Below are positions 49,136 to 59,275 of a DNA stretch of 64,000 bases, piece after piece. A program made the position numbers and the translations under genes. Origin of the DNA: Neoroseomonas soli (lineage in GTDB: Bacteria; Pseudomonadota; Alphaproteobacteria; Acetobacterales; Acetobacteraceae); the NCBI RefSeq assembly GCF_018129065.1, contig NZ_JAAEDM010000015.1:17898-81897 (forward strand), written 5' to 3'. Position 1 is the stretch's first letter. The number at the start of each line of letters is the position of its first letter. The notes under the pieces are model-generated. The model searched no databases and was not told the DNA's origin. It saw nothing but the letters and a program-made list of their open reading frames with translations.

Positions 49136-49504
49136 CGACCCGAGGCCCAGAACCTTCGGGCTTCGTTCCCGGGCCGCTGGCCCTGGACTTCCGTGGCCTG
49201 CCGATCTGCGATGTTCGCCGCGGAAGCAGTGAACGTCGCGGGCAGGACATCGGCGTGGCATCTTCGCCGCGCGACGGCTTCGCGCTCCGCCGCCGCGGGC
49301 GCCCCATGGAGCTGACGTTTTCAGGGGGCGCGGTGGACGGCGAGGCATTGTGGATGTGATTCCGAAGTCACACTTCTTTGCCGAACCGGGCTGGCGTGCC
49401 CGTGTTGCGCTGCGTTAAGATTCCTTCGCTTACACTACTGGCGCGTCCCGGGCTGCGGCCCGGCGGATGTGGCCGGCCGGCGATCCTGGGGGACGGCAGA
49501 CACT
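49136..49504. other. Intergenic region before tolC
   Basis: About 370 bases between the methyltransferase and tolC genes. An AT-richer stretch near 49370-49440 (TTGCGCTGCGTTAAGATTCC and TTACACT) probably holds the tolC promoter, but no -35/-10 pair has standard spacing. GAAGT-CAC-ACTTC at about 49360 is a small dyad. No ORF is supported. Confidence 0.35.
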
Positions 49505-51025
49505 ATGACGAGCCTGCGCAAGACGATGCTGTTCACCGCGGCCCTGGCGGTCCTGCCGGCTGCCGAAGGGTGGTCGCAGACGCTGCAGGAAGCCCTGGCT
49601 GCCGCCTACTCCAACAACCCGAGCCTGCTTGCGGCGCGGGCGGCGGTGCGCGTGGTGGACGAAAACGTGCCCCAGGCGCTTGCCGGCTGGCGGCCGACGG
49701 TGGTGATCGCGGGTGCGGCGGGGTATTCGGACACGACGGCGCGCGTCCCGGCGACCGTGCCTGTCCAGCGCGACGTCTTCGGCAACGTGGTGAACCCGGG
49801 GACGGCGGGGCAGCCCTTCGCGCTCTTCACCGATTCCCCGCGCAACACGGGCAGCCTCCAGGCAACCGTGAGTCAGCCGATCTATCGCGGCGGCCGGACC
49901 ACCGCCTCCACCCGCCGTGCCGAGAACCAGGTCTATGCGCAGCGCGCCCGCCTCCTGGCGGCGGAGCAGCAGGTGCTCCTGGAATCGGTCCGCAACTACG
50001 TCCTCGTGGTCCAGAACCAGGAAGAGGTGCGGCTCAACACCAACAACGTCGAGGTGCTGAACCGCCAGTTGCAGGCCACGAACGAGCGCTTCCGCGTCGG
50101 CGAGATCACCCGCACCGACGTGGCACAGGCCGAGGCGCGGCTCGCGCTCGCGCGCTATCAGCTCGAGCAGGCGCAGGGGAATCTCCAGTCGGCCCGCGCC
50201 ATCTTCCTGCGCTGGATCGGCCTCGAGCCGGCGCGCGTCGTCGCGCCGCCTCCGGTGGTGTCCCCTGTTCGATCGCAGCAGGACGCCGTGCGCGTCGCCA
50301 CCGACAACAACCCCGCCGTGGTCGCCGCGATGTTCGACGAGGCTGCGGCGCGCGACTTCATCGACGTGCAGTTCGCCGCGCTGCTGCCGCAGGTGACGGT
50401 GAACGCCTCGGCCTTCCGGCTCGACAACCAGAACACGCGCGGCACGCGCCAGACCGGCGCCCAGGTGACGGCGAACCTGAACGTGCCGCTCTATCAGGGC
50501 GGCGCCGAGCACGCGGCGGTGCGCCAGGCACGCCAGCAGGCGCAGCAGGCCCGTCAGGCGGTGTCGGATGCGCGGCGGATCGCCGCGCAGGACTCGACGC
50601 GCGCCTGGGAGGCGCTGGTCACCGCGCGCGCGCAGGTGGAGAGTTCCCGCGCCCAGATCCGCGCGCAGGAGATCGCTCTCGACGGCGTGCAGCGTGAGGC
50701 GATCGTCGGCAGCCGCACCACGCTCGACGTGCTGAACGCGGAACAGGAATTGCTGAACGCCCGCGTGAACCTGGTCCGCGCTCTGGCGACCCTGATCACC
50801 GCTTCCTACGAGTTGCCGTCGACGCTCGGGCGCCTGACGGCGCGCGACCTCGGCCTGCCGGTGCAGCTCTACGATCCGTCCGCGTACTACAACACGGTCA
50901 GGGACCGCTGGGTCGGCACGGGCGACTTCTCCGAGGCCGCCACCCAGGCGCCACAGGGCGCGGTCACGGTGCAGACCCTTCCGCCCGCCACACCGGCACA
51001 GGCGCCGGCCCGCCGGACGCCATGA
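49505..51025 (+). CDS. tolC: TolC-family outer membrane channel protein
   Basis: An outer-membrane channel for type I secretion and efflux. The 506-aa protein has a signal peptide (MTSLRKTMLFTAALAVLPA...GWSQ) followed by two repeats of the TolC helix-strand unit: TLQEALAAAYSNNPSLLAAR at the start and, in the second half, QDAVRVATDNNPAVVAAMFD. The late YELPSTLGRLTARDLGLPVQLYDP is typical of alphaproteobacterial TolC. The ATG at 49505 is chosen over 49469 because it directly begins the signal peptide. It overlaps the popZ start by ATGA. Confidence 0.9.
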   Translation: MTSLRKTMLFTAALAVLPAAEGWSQTLQEALAAAYSNNPSLLAARAAVRVVDENVPQALAGWRPTVVIAGAAGYSDTTARVPATVPVQRDVFGNVVNPGTAGQPFALFTDSPRNTGSLQATVSQPIYRGGRTTASTRRAENQVYAQRARLLAAEQQVLLESVRNYVLVVQNQEEVRLNTNNVEVLNRQLQATNERFRVGEITRTDVAQAEARLALARYQLEQAQGNLQSARAIFLRWIGLEPARVVAPPPVVSPVRSQQDAVRVATDNNPAVVAAMFDEAAARDFIDVQFAALLPQVTVNASAFRLDNQNTRGTRQTGAQVTANLNVPLYQGGAEHAAVRQARQQAQQARQAVSDARRIAAQDSTRAWEALVTARAQVESSRAQIRAQEIALDGVQREAIVGSRTTLDVLNAEQELLNARVNLVRALATLITASYELPSTLGRLTARDLGLPVQLYDPSAYYNTVRDRWVGTGDFSEAATQAPQGAVTVQTLPPATPAQAPARRTP

Positions 51026-51576
51026 GCAGCCCGAAGCAACCACCCGACACGGCCCCGGGCGGCTTGGCCAGCGACCAGTCGATGGAGGACATCCTCGCCT
51101 CCATCCGGCGCATCCTGAACGAGGACGAAGCCCCCGCGGCGGAGCCTGCCGCCGACACCCCGGCCGCGGCCGAGCCTTTCGTTCTCACGGAGGAGATGAT
51201 GGTCACGGCCCCCGAGGAGCCTGCATCGGTGGCCATGGCCCCGCCGCCGGAGGTCGCCGCGCCGGAGCCGCCGCATGTCGCGGCTTCCGAGACGCTGCCC
51301 GCCCCGGCCGCGGAGGCGCTGACCCCTCCGGCCACAGATGCGTTGCTCGCCCCGGCCGCGGCCGCTGCGGCGACGGCGGCCGTCGGCCAGTTGCTCCGCG
51401 CCGTCAGCAGCGAGCGCGGCGCCACCGTGACCCGTGGCGGTCCTTCCATCGAGGATGTGGTGCGCGAGGAAATGCGACCGCTGCTCAAGGACTGGCTCGA
51501 CCAGCACCTGCCGCCGCTGGTGGAGCGACTGGTGCGCGCGGAGATTGAGCGCCTGGTCGGGCGCGCCCTGTCCTGA
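51022..51576 (+). CDS. popZ: PopZ-like polar organizing protein (DUF2497)
   Basis: PopZ forms a polar network in alphaproteobacteria that tethers the chromosome centromere through ParB. The 184-aa protein has the short N-terminal helix SMEDILASIRRILNEDE, a long Pro/Ala/Glu-rich disordered region (about 37-125), and the C-terminal oligomerisation helices IEDVVREEMRPLLKDWLDQHLPPLVERLVRAEIERLV. This three-part plan is that of Caulobacter PopZ. The position between tolC and valS is conserved in the class. Confidence 0.87.
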   Translation: MSSPKQPPDTAPGGLASDQSMEDILASIRRILNEDEAPAAEPAADTPAAAEPFVLTEEMMVTAPEEPASVAMAPPPEVAAPEPPHVAASETLPAPAAEALTPPATDALLAPAAAAAATAAVGQLLRAVSSERGATVTRGGPSIEDVVREEMRPLLKDWLDQHLPPLVERLVRAEIERLVGRALS

Positions 51577-51585
51577 TCCACTCCG

Positions 51586-51607
51586 CCGCCCGGCTCAGTC
51601 CGGGCGG
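51586..51607 (+). terminator. Hairpin after popZ
   Basis: CCGCCCGG-CTCAGT-CCGGGCGG forms a perfect 8-bp stem with a 6-base loop, 10 bases after the popZ stop. No T-tract follows, so it may be a weak terminator. The rest of the roughly 350-base gap before valS shows no gene. Confidence 0.5.
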
Positions 51608-51956
51608 TGTGGTGCCGTTGCGCGCCATGCGACCCCGGGTTTCCACACGGATGTCGAGGAAGGCACCGGAGACCTTCGCCACGCCGGGGTGCGCCGCCGG
51701 GTGCGACTGCAGCGCGCGGGAGTTCACCGCCACCGGCCCACCGGGTGGAAAGGGACCGATGAGACGGTTTGGCCATGCCGCCCGGGCCAGCGCCGGCCGG
51801 GTCGGGACACCCACGGAAATGCCGTGCGGCAGGCGGCTGCCCGGGTTCGTCGCGGGGCCTCCGCGCTGCTTGCGCCTCAGCCGGGCGCCCGTAGACCGTT
51901 CAGCCGGCGCGTTCGGCCCTTGACGCAGGGCGGCCGGCGGGGAAGGGATGCGCCCC

Positions 51957-54656
51957 ATGCTGGACAAGTCCTTCGACCCCGCCGCCATCGAGCAGCGCCT
52001 CTATGAGGGCTGGGAGAAGTCGGGTGCCTTCTCGGCCGACCCGTCTTCCCCGGCGAAGCCCTTCACCATCATGATCCCGCCGCCCAACGTCACGGGCAGC
52101 CTGCATATCGGGCACGCGCTGGACAACACATTGCAGGACGTCCTGATCCGCTGGCGGCGGATGCAGGGGCGGGACGCGCTGTGGCAGCCGGGCACGGACC
52201 ATGCCGGCATCGCGACCCAGATGGTGGTCGAACGCCTGCTGGCGCAGGAGGGGAATGCCGACCGGCGGTCCATGGGACGCGAGGCCTTCATCAAGCGCGT
52301 CTGGGAATGGAAGGCGGAGAGCGGCGGGACGATCACGCGGCAGTTGCGGCGCCTGGGCGCCTCGCTCGACTGGCCGCGCGAACGCTTCACGATGGATGAG
52401 GGGCTGTCGGAGGCGGTGCGCGAGGTGTTCGTGCGCCTTTATCGCGAAGGCCTGCTCTACCGCGACAAGCGGCTGGTGAACTGGGACCCGAAGTTCCTGA
52501 CCGCGATCTCGGACCTCGAGGTCGAGAGCAAGGAGGTGAAGGGCTCGCTCTGGCACCTCCGCTACCCGGTGGAAGGCGAGCCGGGCCGCTTCCTCGTGGT
52601 CGCGACGACGCGGCCGGAGACGATGCTGGGCGACACCGCCGTCGCCGTGCACCCCGAGGATGAACGCTTCCGCGACCTGGTCGGCAAGCGCGTGATCCTG
52701 CCGCTGACCGGCCGGGCCATCCCCGTGGTGGCGGACGAGTATTCCGACCCGGAGAAGGGCTCGGGCGCGGTGAAGATCACCCCGGCGCACGACTTCAACG
52801 ACTTCGAGGTCGGCAAGCGCCATGCGCTGGCCTCGCCCTCCGTGCTGGACGCCGAAGGCAAGGTGATGCTCGACGAGATCGCGACGACGTTCGCCGCGGC
52901 CGAGGGCGTGTCGGACCTCGACTTCGTTCGCGGCCTCGTCGGCCAGGACCGCTTCGCGGCGCGCAAGGCCATCGTCACGCGCCTCGAGGAACTGGAACTC
53001 GTCGAGAAGATCGAGCCGCACACGCATGCGGTCCCGCATGGCGACCGCTCGGGCGTGCCGATCGAGCCTCGCCTGACCATGCAGTGGTACGTCGACGCGA
53101 AGACGCTGGCGCAGCCGGCGATCCGCGCCGTCGAGACCGGGCAGACCGTCTTCACGCCGAAGCAGTGGGAGAACACCTTCTTCGCCTGGATGCGCGACAT
53201 CCAGCCCTGGTGCGTGTCCCGTCAGCTCTGGTGGGGCCACCAGATCCCGGCCTGGTACGCGCCGGACGGCGAAGTCATCGTCGCCCACACCGAGGACGAG
53301 GCCCGCAGCCTGGCGCGCGAGAAGTTCGGCCGCGAGGTCGAGCTGACGCGCGACGAGGACGTGCTCGACACTTGGTTCTCCTCCGCCCTGTGGCCGTTCT
53401 CCACCATCGGCTGGCCGCAGAAGACGCCGGAACTCGCGAAGTACTACCCCGGCGACGTGCTGGTGACCGGCTTCGACATCATCTTCTTCTGGGTCGCCCG
53501 GATGATGATGATGGGAATCCACTTCATGGGCGAGGTGCCGTTCCGCACCGTCTGCATCCACGGCCTGGTGCGCGACGAGAAGGGACAGAAGATGTCCAAG
53601 TCGCGCGGCAACGTGATGGACCCGCTGGAACTGATCGACGCGCATGGCGCGGATGCGGTGCGCTTCACGCTCTGCGCGCTGGCCGGGCCTGGGCGCGACA
53701 TCAAGCTCGCGAAGCAGCGAATCGAGGGCTATCGCGCCTTCGCTACCAAGATCTGGAACGCGTCGCGCTTCTGCGAGATGAACGGCATCGCGCCACGCCA
53801 GGACTTCGATCCGGCGACCGCGAAGCTGCCGCTGTCCCGCTGGATCCTGGATGCGTCGAACAACGCCGTCGCGGAAGCGAATGCCGCGCTCGAAGCCTTC
53901 CGCTTCGACGACTATGCCGGTGCCTGCTACCGCTTCACCTGGAACACCTTCTGCGACTGGTTCCTGGAATTCGCCAAGCCCGTGCTGCTCGGCCCGGACG
54001 GGGCGGAGAAGGACGAGGTGAAGGGCGCCGCCCAGCATGTGCTCGGCACCATCCTGCGCATGCTGCATCCGGTGATGCCGTTCCTGACCGAGGAACTGTG
54101 GCACCGCATGGGCTATGGGCCGGAAGGCAGCCTGATTCGCGAATCCTGGCCGGAAGCCGTGTCCGTGGACGGCGCGGCCGAGGCGCGGGCGGAACTCGAC
54201 TGGGTGGTGCGCCTGATCTCCGAGGTCCGCACCGTGCGGTCCGAGATGAACGTCGCCCCGTCCATCACCGTGCCTCTGCTGCTGGCCGGTGCCTCGGGCG
54301 AGAGCCTGGAGCGCGCGAACCGCTGGACGGATGCCATCCGGCGCCTAGGCCGGGCCACCGAGATCCGCGCGCTGGACGGCGAGCCGCCCAAGGGCGCCGT
54401 CCAGGCCGTGATCGGGGAGGCGACCATCATGCTGCCGCTCGCCGACGTGATCGACCTGTCCGCCGAGCGCGCGCGCCTCGCCAAGGAACGCGCCCGCATC
54501 GCAGGGGAGGCGCAGAAGATCGAGGCCAAGCTCGGCAACGAGACCTTCGTCTCCCGCGCGCCGGAGGAGGTGGTCGAGGAGAACCGCGAACGCCTCGTCG
54601 CCGCACGGACGGAAATGGCGCGCCTCGATGCCGCCATGGCGCGCATCGCCGGCTGA
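51957..54656 (+). CDS. valS: Valine-tRNA ligase
   Basis: ValRS charges tRNA-Val and edits threonine. The 899-aa class I synthetase shows HIGH at residues 50-53 (PPPNVTGSLHIGHAL), KMSKS at 545-549 (GQKMSKSRGN), the CP1 editing domain between them, the anticodon-binding region WNTFCDWFLEFAKP, and a C-terminal coiled coil (LAKERARIAGEAQKIEAKL). ATG 51957 is preferred over 51948 because GGGGAAGGG is then at proper distance and MLDKSFDPAAIE matches the family start. Confidence 0.96.
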   Translation: MLDKSFDPAAIEQRLYEGWEKSGAFSADPSSPAKPFTIMIPPPNVTGSLHIGHALDNTLQDVLIRWRRMQGRDALWQPGTDHAGIATQMVVERLLAQEGNADRRSMGREAFIKRVWEWKAESGGTITRQLRRLGASLDWPRERFTMDEGLSEAVREVFVRLYREGLLYRDKRLVNWDPKFLTAISDLEVESKEVKGSLWHLRYPVEGEPGRFLVVATTRPETMLGDTAVAVHPEDERFRDLVGKRVILPLTGRAIPVVADEYSDPEKGSGAVKITPAHDFNDFEVGKRHALASPSVLDAEGKVMLDEIATTFAAAEGVSDLDFVRGLVGQDRFAARKAIVTRLEELELVEKIEPHTHAVPHGDRSGVPIEPRLTMQWYVDAKTLAQPAIRAVETGQTVFTPKQWENTFFAWMRDIQPWCVSRQLWWGHQIPAWYAPDGEVIVAHTEDEARSLAREKFGREVELTRDEDVLDTWFSSALWPFSTIGWPQKTPELAKYYPGDVLVTGFDIIFFWVARMMMMGIHFMGEVPFRTVCIHGLVRDEKGQKMSKSRGNVMDPLELIDAHGADAVRFTLCALAGPGRDIKLAKQRIEGYRAFATKIWNASRFCEMNGIAPRQDFDPATAKLPLSRWILDASNNAVAEANAALEAFRFDDYAGACYRFTWNTFCDWFLEFAKPVLLGPDGAEKDEVKGAAQHVLGTILRMLHPVMPFLTEELWHRMGYGPEGSLIRESWPEAVSVDGAAEARAELDWVVRLISEVRTVRSEMNVAPSITVPLLLAGASGESLERANRWTDAIRRLGRATEIRALDGEPPKGAVQAVIGEATIMLPLADVIDLSAERARLAKERARIAGEAQKIEAKLGNETFVSRAPEEVVEENRERLVAARTEMARLDAAMARIAG

Positions 54657-54662
54657 CCTGGC

Positions 54663-54851
54663 ATGTTCGACAGCGCCACGCTCAACCTCTTCGGCGCGAT
54701 CACCGCCTTCGTCGTCGTCACGGTTTTCGGCCGCGACTGGCTGGCGGGGCGGCGGATCGCCGGGCGGGAGGTGAGCAAGGCGCTGGCGCAGTCCATCGCC
54801 GGCGCGGCCGGGCTGGCGGTCGCGGTGGGGTTCCTGCTCGCGGTGGGGTAA
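54663..54851 (+). CDS. Small membrane protein (62 aa)
   Basis: A 62-aa protein with two hydrophobic segments (about 8-24 LNLFGAITAFVVVTVFG, and 42-61 AQSIAGAAGLAVAVGFLLAVG) and a basic loop between. It starts 6 bases after valS, so it is probably in the same transcript. There is no known function. Confidence 0.6.
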   Translation: MFDSATLNLFGAITAFVVVTVFGRDWLAGRRIAGREVSKALAQSIAGAAGLAVAVGFLLAVG

Positions 54852-54920
54852 GGTCGCGGGACGCCGGAGGAGGAACCACGATGCACCTTCACCCCGTCCC
54901 GCGCTGCGGCGCGTAGCCCC

Positions 54921-55739
54921 ATGGCACCCGCGGCGAAGGCCCCGCCGGGGCGCATCCGCATCGGCATCGGCGGCTGGGTCTTCGCGCCCTGGCGCGGCAG
55001 CTTCTACCCGAAGGGCCTGGCCCAGAAGGAAGAACTGGTCTTCGCCAGCCGCCGCCTGACCGCCATCGAGGTCAACGGCACCTTCTACGGCACTCAGTCA
55101 CCGGCGAGCTTCGCCCGCTGGCACGACGAGACGCCGGAGGATTTCGTCTTCTCGCTGAAGGGACCGCGCTTCGCCACGAACCGGCGCGTGCTGGCGGAAG
55201 CGGGCCCATCCGTGGAACGCTTCTTCGCGAGCGGCGTGACGGAGCTGAAGCGCAAGCTTGGGCCCATCAACTGGCAACTCGCGCCGACCAAGGCCTTCGA
55301 CGCCGCCGACGTGGATGCTTTCCTCGGCCTGCTGCCGAAGCAGGTGGACGGCCTCGACATCCGCCACGCCATCGAGGTGCGGCACGAAAGCTTCCGCACC
55401 CCGGATTTCATTGCCATCGCCCGCCGCCACGGCGTGGCGGTCGTCATCGCCGCCGACAGCGAGTATCCGCAGATCGCGGACCTGACGGCGCCCTTCGCCT
55501 ATCTGCGCATCATGGGTACCAGTTCGGAGCACGCGGCCGGCTACGCGCCCGTGGCGCTCGACGCCTGGGCGAAGCGCGCCAGGGCGCTCGCTGCGGGGCA
55601 GGGGCTGGATGACCTCGCCCCGCCGATCGCCACGCCCGGCCAGCCGACGCCGCGCGATGTCTTCCTCTTCGTCATCAGCGGCGAGAAGCCCCGCAACCCT
55701 GCTGCCGCGATGCAGCTGATCGCGCGCGTGCCGGGCTGA
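54921..55739 (+). CDS. DUF72 family protein (YecE-like)
   Basis: A 272-aa TIM-barrel-like protein of the DUF72 family: [19 protein letters not shown] at the start, [43 protein letters not shown], and [17 protein letters not shown]. The biochemical role of DUF72 proteins is not established. It stops 1 base before the upstream frame of the next gene, so the two may be co-transcribed. Confidence 0.82.
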   Translation: MAPAAKAPPGRIRIGIGGWVFAPWRGSFYPKGLAQKEELVFASRRLTAIEVNGTFYGTQSPASFARWHDETPEDFVFSLKGPRFATNRRVLAEAGPSVERFFASGVTELKRKLGPINWQLAPTKAFDAADVDAFLGLLPKQVDGLDIRHAIEVRHESFRTPDFIAIARRHGVAVVIAADSEYPQIADLTAPFAYLRIMGTSSEHAAGYAPVALDAWAKRARALAAGQGLDDLAPPIATPGQPTPRDVFLFVISGEKPRNPAAAMQLIARVPG

Positions 55740-55777
55740 TGCTTCCCGCCCGGGTCGCCCTTGCCCATATGGGGCGC

Positions 55778-56785
55778 ATGATCCCACTTTCGGTCCTCGA
55801 CCTCTCCCCGATCCCTGAAGGCAGCAACGCCGGCGAGGCGTTGCGCCACTCGCGCGACCTTGCGCGCCATGCGGATTCCCTCGGCTACCGCCGGTTCTGG
55901 ATGGCCGAGCACCACAACATGCCCGGAATCGCCAGCGCCGCGACCGCCGTCGCGCTCGCGCATGTCGCGCAGGACACGCAGCGCATCCGCATCGGCGCCG
56001 GGGGCATCATGCTGCCCAACCACGCCCCGCTGGTCGTCGCGGAGCAGTTCGGCACCCTCGCGGCGCTGTATCCGGGGCGGGTCGATCTCGGCCTCGGCCG
56101 CGCCCCGGGCACGGACCAGGTCGCCGCCCGCGCGCTGCGCCGCAACCTCGCCGGCGATGCCGGCGCCTTTCCGCAGGACGTGGTGGAACTGCTCGAATAT
56201 TTCCGCCCGGCCGAGCCTGGCCAGGCGCTCCAGGCCGTGCCGGGGGCAGGGGAGGAGGTCGAGGTCTGGGTCCTCGGCTCCAGCACCTTCGGCGCGCAGC
56301 TCGCTGCCTATCTCGGCCTGCCCTACGCCTTTGCCTCGCATTTCGCGCCGGCGCAGATGACGGAGGCCATCGCCGTCTATCGCGAACGCTTCCGCCCCTC
56401 CGAACGGCTTGCGGCGCCCCGCGTGATGATCGGCGTGAACGTCTTCGCCGCACCGACGGAGGAGGAGGCGCGCTTCCTGTTCTCCTCCCTGCAGCAGGCC
56501 TTCCTGAGCCTCCGCCGTGGCCGGCCGGGCAAGCTCCCGCCGCCCGTCGAGGGGCTGGACGCACGGCTCGACCGCCATGAGCGGGCCGTGCTCGATCACT
56601 CGCTCTCCTGCTCCGTGCTCGGCACGCCGGAGATGGTCGGCCGCGGCATCGCCGAACTCGCCGCCCGCACCGGCGCCGACGAGCTGATGGTCACCGCGCA
56701 GATCTTCGATCACGCGGCACGGCTGCGTTCCTTCGCCCTGCTCGCCGAGGCGCATCGGATGGCGGTGGCCCCGGCGCAGGCTTGA
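55778..56785 (+). CDS. Luciferase-like (LLM class) flavin-dependent oxidoreductase
   Basis: A 335-aa single-domain bacterial-luciferase-like monooxygenase that would use reduced FMN and O2. Typical motifs are [73 protein letters not shown] and [10 protein letters not shown]. The frame opens at 55739, but ATG 55778 begins the conserved strand. The substrate is unknown; members of this subgroup are common and mostly uncharacterised. Confidence 0.82.
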   Translation: MIPLSVLDLSPIPEGSNAGEALRHSRDLARHADSLGYRRFWMAEHHNMPGIASAATAVALAHVAQDTQRIRIGAGGIMLPNHAPLVVAEQFGTLAALYPGRVDLGLGRAPGTDQVAARALRRNLAGDAGAFPQDVVELLEYFRPAEPGQALQAVPGAGEEVEVWVLGSSTFGAQLAAYLGLPYAFASHFAPAQMTEAIAVYRERFRPSERLAAPRVMIGVNVFAAPTEEEARFLFSSLQQAFLSLRRGRPGKLPPPVEGLDARLDRHERAVLDHSLSCSVLGTPEMVGRGIAELAARTGADELMVTAQIFDHAARLRSFALLAEAHRMAVAPAQA

Positions 56786-56870
56786 CGCGGCCCCCATCCG
56801 CCCTGGATAGGCGGTTCCAACAGGGGCGGCCGGCCGTCGCCGGCACCCCAGAAGCGTGAGGAGACAGCCC

Positions 56871-58595
56871 GTGCCCGCCAACACCTGGGACAAGTCCAGG
56901 CTTCCGAGCCGCCACACCACGATGGGGCCGGAGCGCGCGCCGCACCGTTCCTACTACTACGCCATGGGCCTGACGGCGGAGGAGATCGCGCAGCCGCTGG
57001 TCGGCGTCGCCTCCTGCTGGAACGAGGCCGCGCCGTGCAACATCGCGCTGTCCCGCCAGGCGCAGGCGGCCAAGAAGGGCGTGAAGGCGGCCGGCGCCAC
57101 GCCGCGCGAATTCACCACCATCACGGTGACCGACGGCATCGCCATGGGCCACCAGTCGATGAAGTCCTCGCTGGCCTCGCGCGAGGCCATCGCGGATTCC
57201 ATCGAACTCACCATGCGCGGGCATTGCTACGACGCGCTGGTCGGCATCGCCGGCTGCGACAAGTCCCTGCCGGGCGTGATGATGTCTATGCTGCGGCTGA
57301 ACGTGCCGAGCGTCTTCATGTATGGCGGCTCGATCATGCCCGGGAAGTTCCATGGACACGACGTGACGGTGCTCGACGTCTTCGAGGCCGTGGGCCAGCA
57401 CGCGGCCGGCAACATGTCCGATGAGGATCTGGACGACCTCGAGCGCCACGCCTGCCCTGGCGCGGGCGCCTGTGGCGGCCAGTTCACGGCGAACACCATG
57501 GCCTGCGTGTCGGAGATCATCGGCCTCGCGCTGCCCTTCTCCGCCGGCGCGCCGGCGCCGAACGAGGAGCGCGACGCCTATGCCGTCGCCTCCGGCAAGG
57601 CGGTGGTGGAACTCATTCGCCGCAACATCCGCCCGCGCGACATCGTGACGCTGGACGCGCTGCACAACGCCGCGGCCATCGTCGGCGCGACGGGCGGGTC
57701 CACCAATGCCGTGCTGCACCTGCCGGCCATGGCGCATGAGGCGGGCATCCGCTTCACCCTGCAGGACGTCGCGGAGATCATGCGCAGGACGCCGCATATC
57801 GCCGACCTCAAGCCGGGCGGGAAATACGTCGCGGCGGACGTGCATCGCATCGGCGGCGTGCCGGTCATCATCAAGGCGCTGCTCGACGGCGGCTACGTCA
57901 AGGGCGATTGCCTGACCGTCACGGGGAAGACGCTCGCGGAGAATCACCGCGAGGTCATCATCCCGAAGGACCAGGACGTGGTGCACCCGACCACCAATCC
58001 GATCTCCCCGATCGGCGGCGTGGTCTCCCTGCACGGGAACCTCGCCCCCGAGGGCGCGATCGTGAAGATCGCCGGCATGCACAACCTCCGCTTCGAGGGC
58101 ACGGCCCTCTGCTTCGATTGCGAGGAGGACGCCTTCAAGGCCGTCGAGATGCGCGCCTACAAGCCCGGCGACGTCATCATAGTGCGCTACGAAGGCCCGA
58201 AGGGCGGGCCGGGGATGCGGGAGATGCTCTCCACCACCTCCGCGATCTACGGCCAGGGCATGGGCGACAAGGTGGCGCTGATCACCGATGGCCGCTTCTC
58301 GGGCGCGACGCGCGGCTTCTGCATCGGCCATGTCGGGCCGGAGGCCGCGGTCGGCGGCCCGATCGCCCTGCTTCGGAACGGCGACCGCATCGTGATCGAC
58401 GCGGAGGCGGGCACCATCGACATGATCGTGCCGGAGGAGGAGATCGCCCGCCGCCGCGCCGCATGGAAGCCGCGCGCGCACGACTACAATGCCGGCGCGC
58501 TGTGGAAATACGCGCAACTCGTCGGTCCGGCCTATCTCGGCGCCGTGACCAACCCGGGCGGGGCCGCGGAAACGCATTGCTACGCGGACCAGTAG
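56871..58595 (+). CDS. ilvD: Dihydroxy-acid dehydratase
   Basis: IlvD dehydrates 2,3-dihydroxy acids in valine and isoleucine synthesis. The 574-aa protein has the three cluster cysteines C49 ([11 protein letters not shown]), C129 ([11 protein letters not shown]) and C201 ([11 protein letters not shown]), and the lysine expected to be carbamylated for Mg binding (K98 in [10 protein letters not shown]). The alkoxide serine lies in [11 protein letters not shown]. The GTG at 56871 is chosen because GAGGAG lies upstream and [14 protein letters not shown] matches the family start. Confidence 0.93.
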   Translation: MPANTWDKSRLPSRHTTMGPERAPHRSYYYAMGLTAEEIAQPLVGVASCWNEAAPCNIALSRQAQAAKKGVKAAGATPREFTTITVTDGIAMGHQSMKSSLASREAIADSIELTMRGHCYDALVGIAGCDKSLPGVMMSMLRLNVPSVFMYGGSIMPGKFHGHDVTVLDVFEAVGQHAAGNMSDEDLDDLERHACPGAGACGGQFTANTMACVSEIIGLALPFSAGAPAPNEERDAYAVASGKAVVELIRRNIRPRDIVTLDALHNAAAIVGATGGSTNAVLHLPAMAHEAGIRFTLQDVAEIMRRTPHIADLKPGGKYVAADVHRIGGVPVIIKALLDGGYVKGDCLTVTGKTLAENHREVIIPKDQDVVHPTTNPISPIGGVVSLHGNLAPEGAIVKIAGMHNLRFEGTALCFDCEEDAFKAVEMRAYKPGDVIIVRYEGPKGGPGMREMLSTTSAIYGQGMGDKVALITDGRFSGATRGFCIGHVGPEAAVGGPIALLRNGDRIVIDAEAGTIDMIVPEEEIARRRAAWKPRAHDYNAGALWKYAQLVGPAYLGAVTNPGGAAETHCYADQ

Positions 58596-58634
58596 TCCGC
58601 CACGCCTTTGCCACCTCGCCGGTGGCATGATGAT

Positions 58635-58668
58635 CCCGGGAAAGGGACCACGAGTGCCCTTTCCCGGG
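58635..58668 (+). promoter_or_regulatory. 12-bp perfect hairpin reaching into a ribosome site
   Basis: CCCGGGAAAGGG (58635-58646) and CCCTTTCCCGGG (58657-58668) pair perfectly around a 10-base loop, 39 bases after ilvD. No T-tract follows. The 3' arm runs into GGGGAG, the likely ribosome site of the lipoprotein gene at 58677, so the hairpin could hide it or act as an imperfect ilvD terminator. Confidence 0.55.
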
Positions 58669-58676
58669 GAGTGCCC

Positions 58677-58892
58677 ATGATGCGCACGCGCCTGATCCTG
58701 CCGCTGCTGGCCGGCCTCGGCCTTGGCGGCTGCGTGGCCTATCCGGCGCCGGTGGCCTACGCGCCGCAACCCGGGCCGGTCTATGCTTACCCTCCGCCGG
58801 CGGCCGTCTATGGCGCGCCGCCGCCTGCGCGGTACTGGGTGCCGAGGCGCTGCGACGGCTGGGGGCGCTGCTGGGGCGGCTACTGGCGCTGA
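58677..58892 (+). CDS. Small Tyr/Pro-rich lipoprotein 1
   Basis: A 71-aa protein with a signal sequence (MRTRLILPLLAGLGLGGC) and lipobox LGGC. The mature part is short and rich in Tyr, Pro and Ala (YAPQPGPVYAYPPPAAVYG), ending CDGWGRCWGGYWR. There is no known function. It is followed 26 bases later by a second lipoprotein of the same style. Confidence 0.62.
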   Translation: MMRTRLILPLLAGLGLGGCVAYPAPVAYAPQPGPVYAYPPPAAVYGAPPPARYWVPRRCDGWGRCWGGYWR

Positions 58893-58918
58893 GCCCGGCA
58901 CGGCCGGAGGAGGAAGCG

Positions 58919-59269
58919 ATGCGTCGGTTTCTGGCTGGCCTGGTGTTCGCCGCGCCGCTCGCTGGTTGCGCGGTGTACCCGGACGGCAGTCTCGGGCCTC
59001 TGCCCGCCGTGCCGCCGCCGGGTGTCGCCATCGCGCCACCCGCGCCCGGCGTTCCCTATGCCCCGCCTTCCTACAGCTACGGCTATGGTGCGCCGGCCGA
59101 CCAGGGCGTGCCGATCTACGTCGTGCCGCAGCAGCCCCCGCCGGTGGTGGTGTCGCCCTCGATCAGCCTGGGCCTCGGATGGGGCTATGGCTGGGGGTGG
59201 GGCGGGCGCGGCTATTGGGGCGGCCGCCCGGGCTATTGGGGGCGGCCCTATTACGGGCGCCGCTGGTAG
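58919..59269 (+). CDS. Small Gly/Tyr/Trp-rich lipoprotein 2
   Basis: A 116-aa protein with signal sequence MRRFLAGLVFAAPLAGC and lipobox LAGC. The mature part has a Pro-rich half (VPPPGVAIAPPAPGVPYAPP) and a Gly/Tyr/Trp/Arg-rich end (GWGYGWGWGGRGYWGGRPGYW). GGAGGAGGA lies just before the ATG. It is probably an outer-membrane or surface lipoprotein related in composition to its neighbour. The function is unknown. Confidence 0.65.
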   Translation: MRRFLAGLVFAAPLAGCAVYPDGSLGPLPAVPPPGVAIAPPAPGVPYAPPSYSYGYGAPADQGVPIYVVPQQPPPVVVSPSISLGLGWGYGWGWGGRGYWGGRPGYWGRPYYGRRW

Positions 59270-59275
59270 GCGCGC

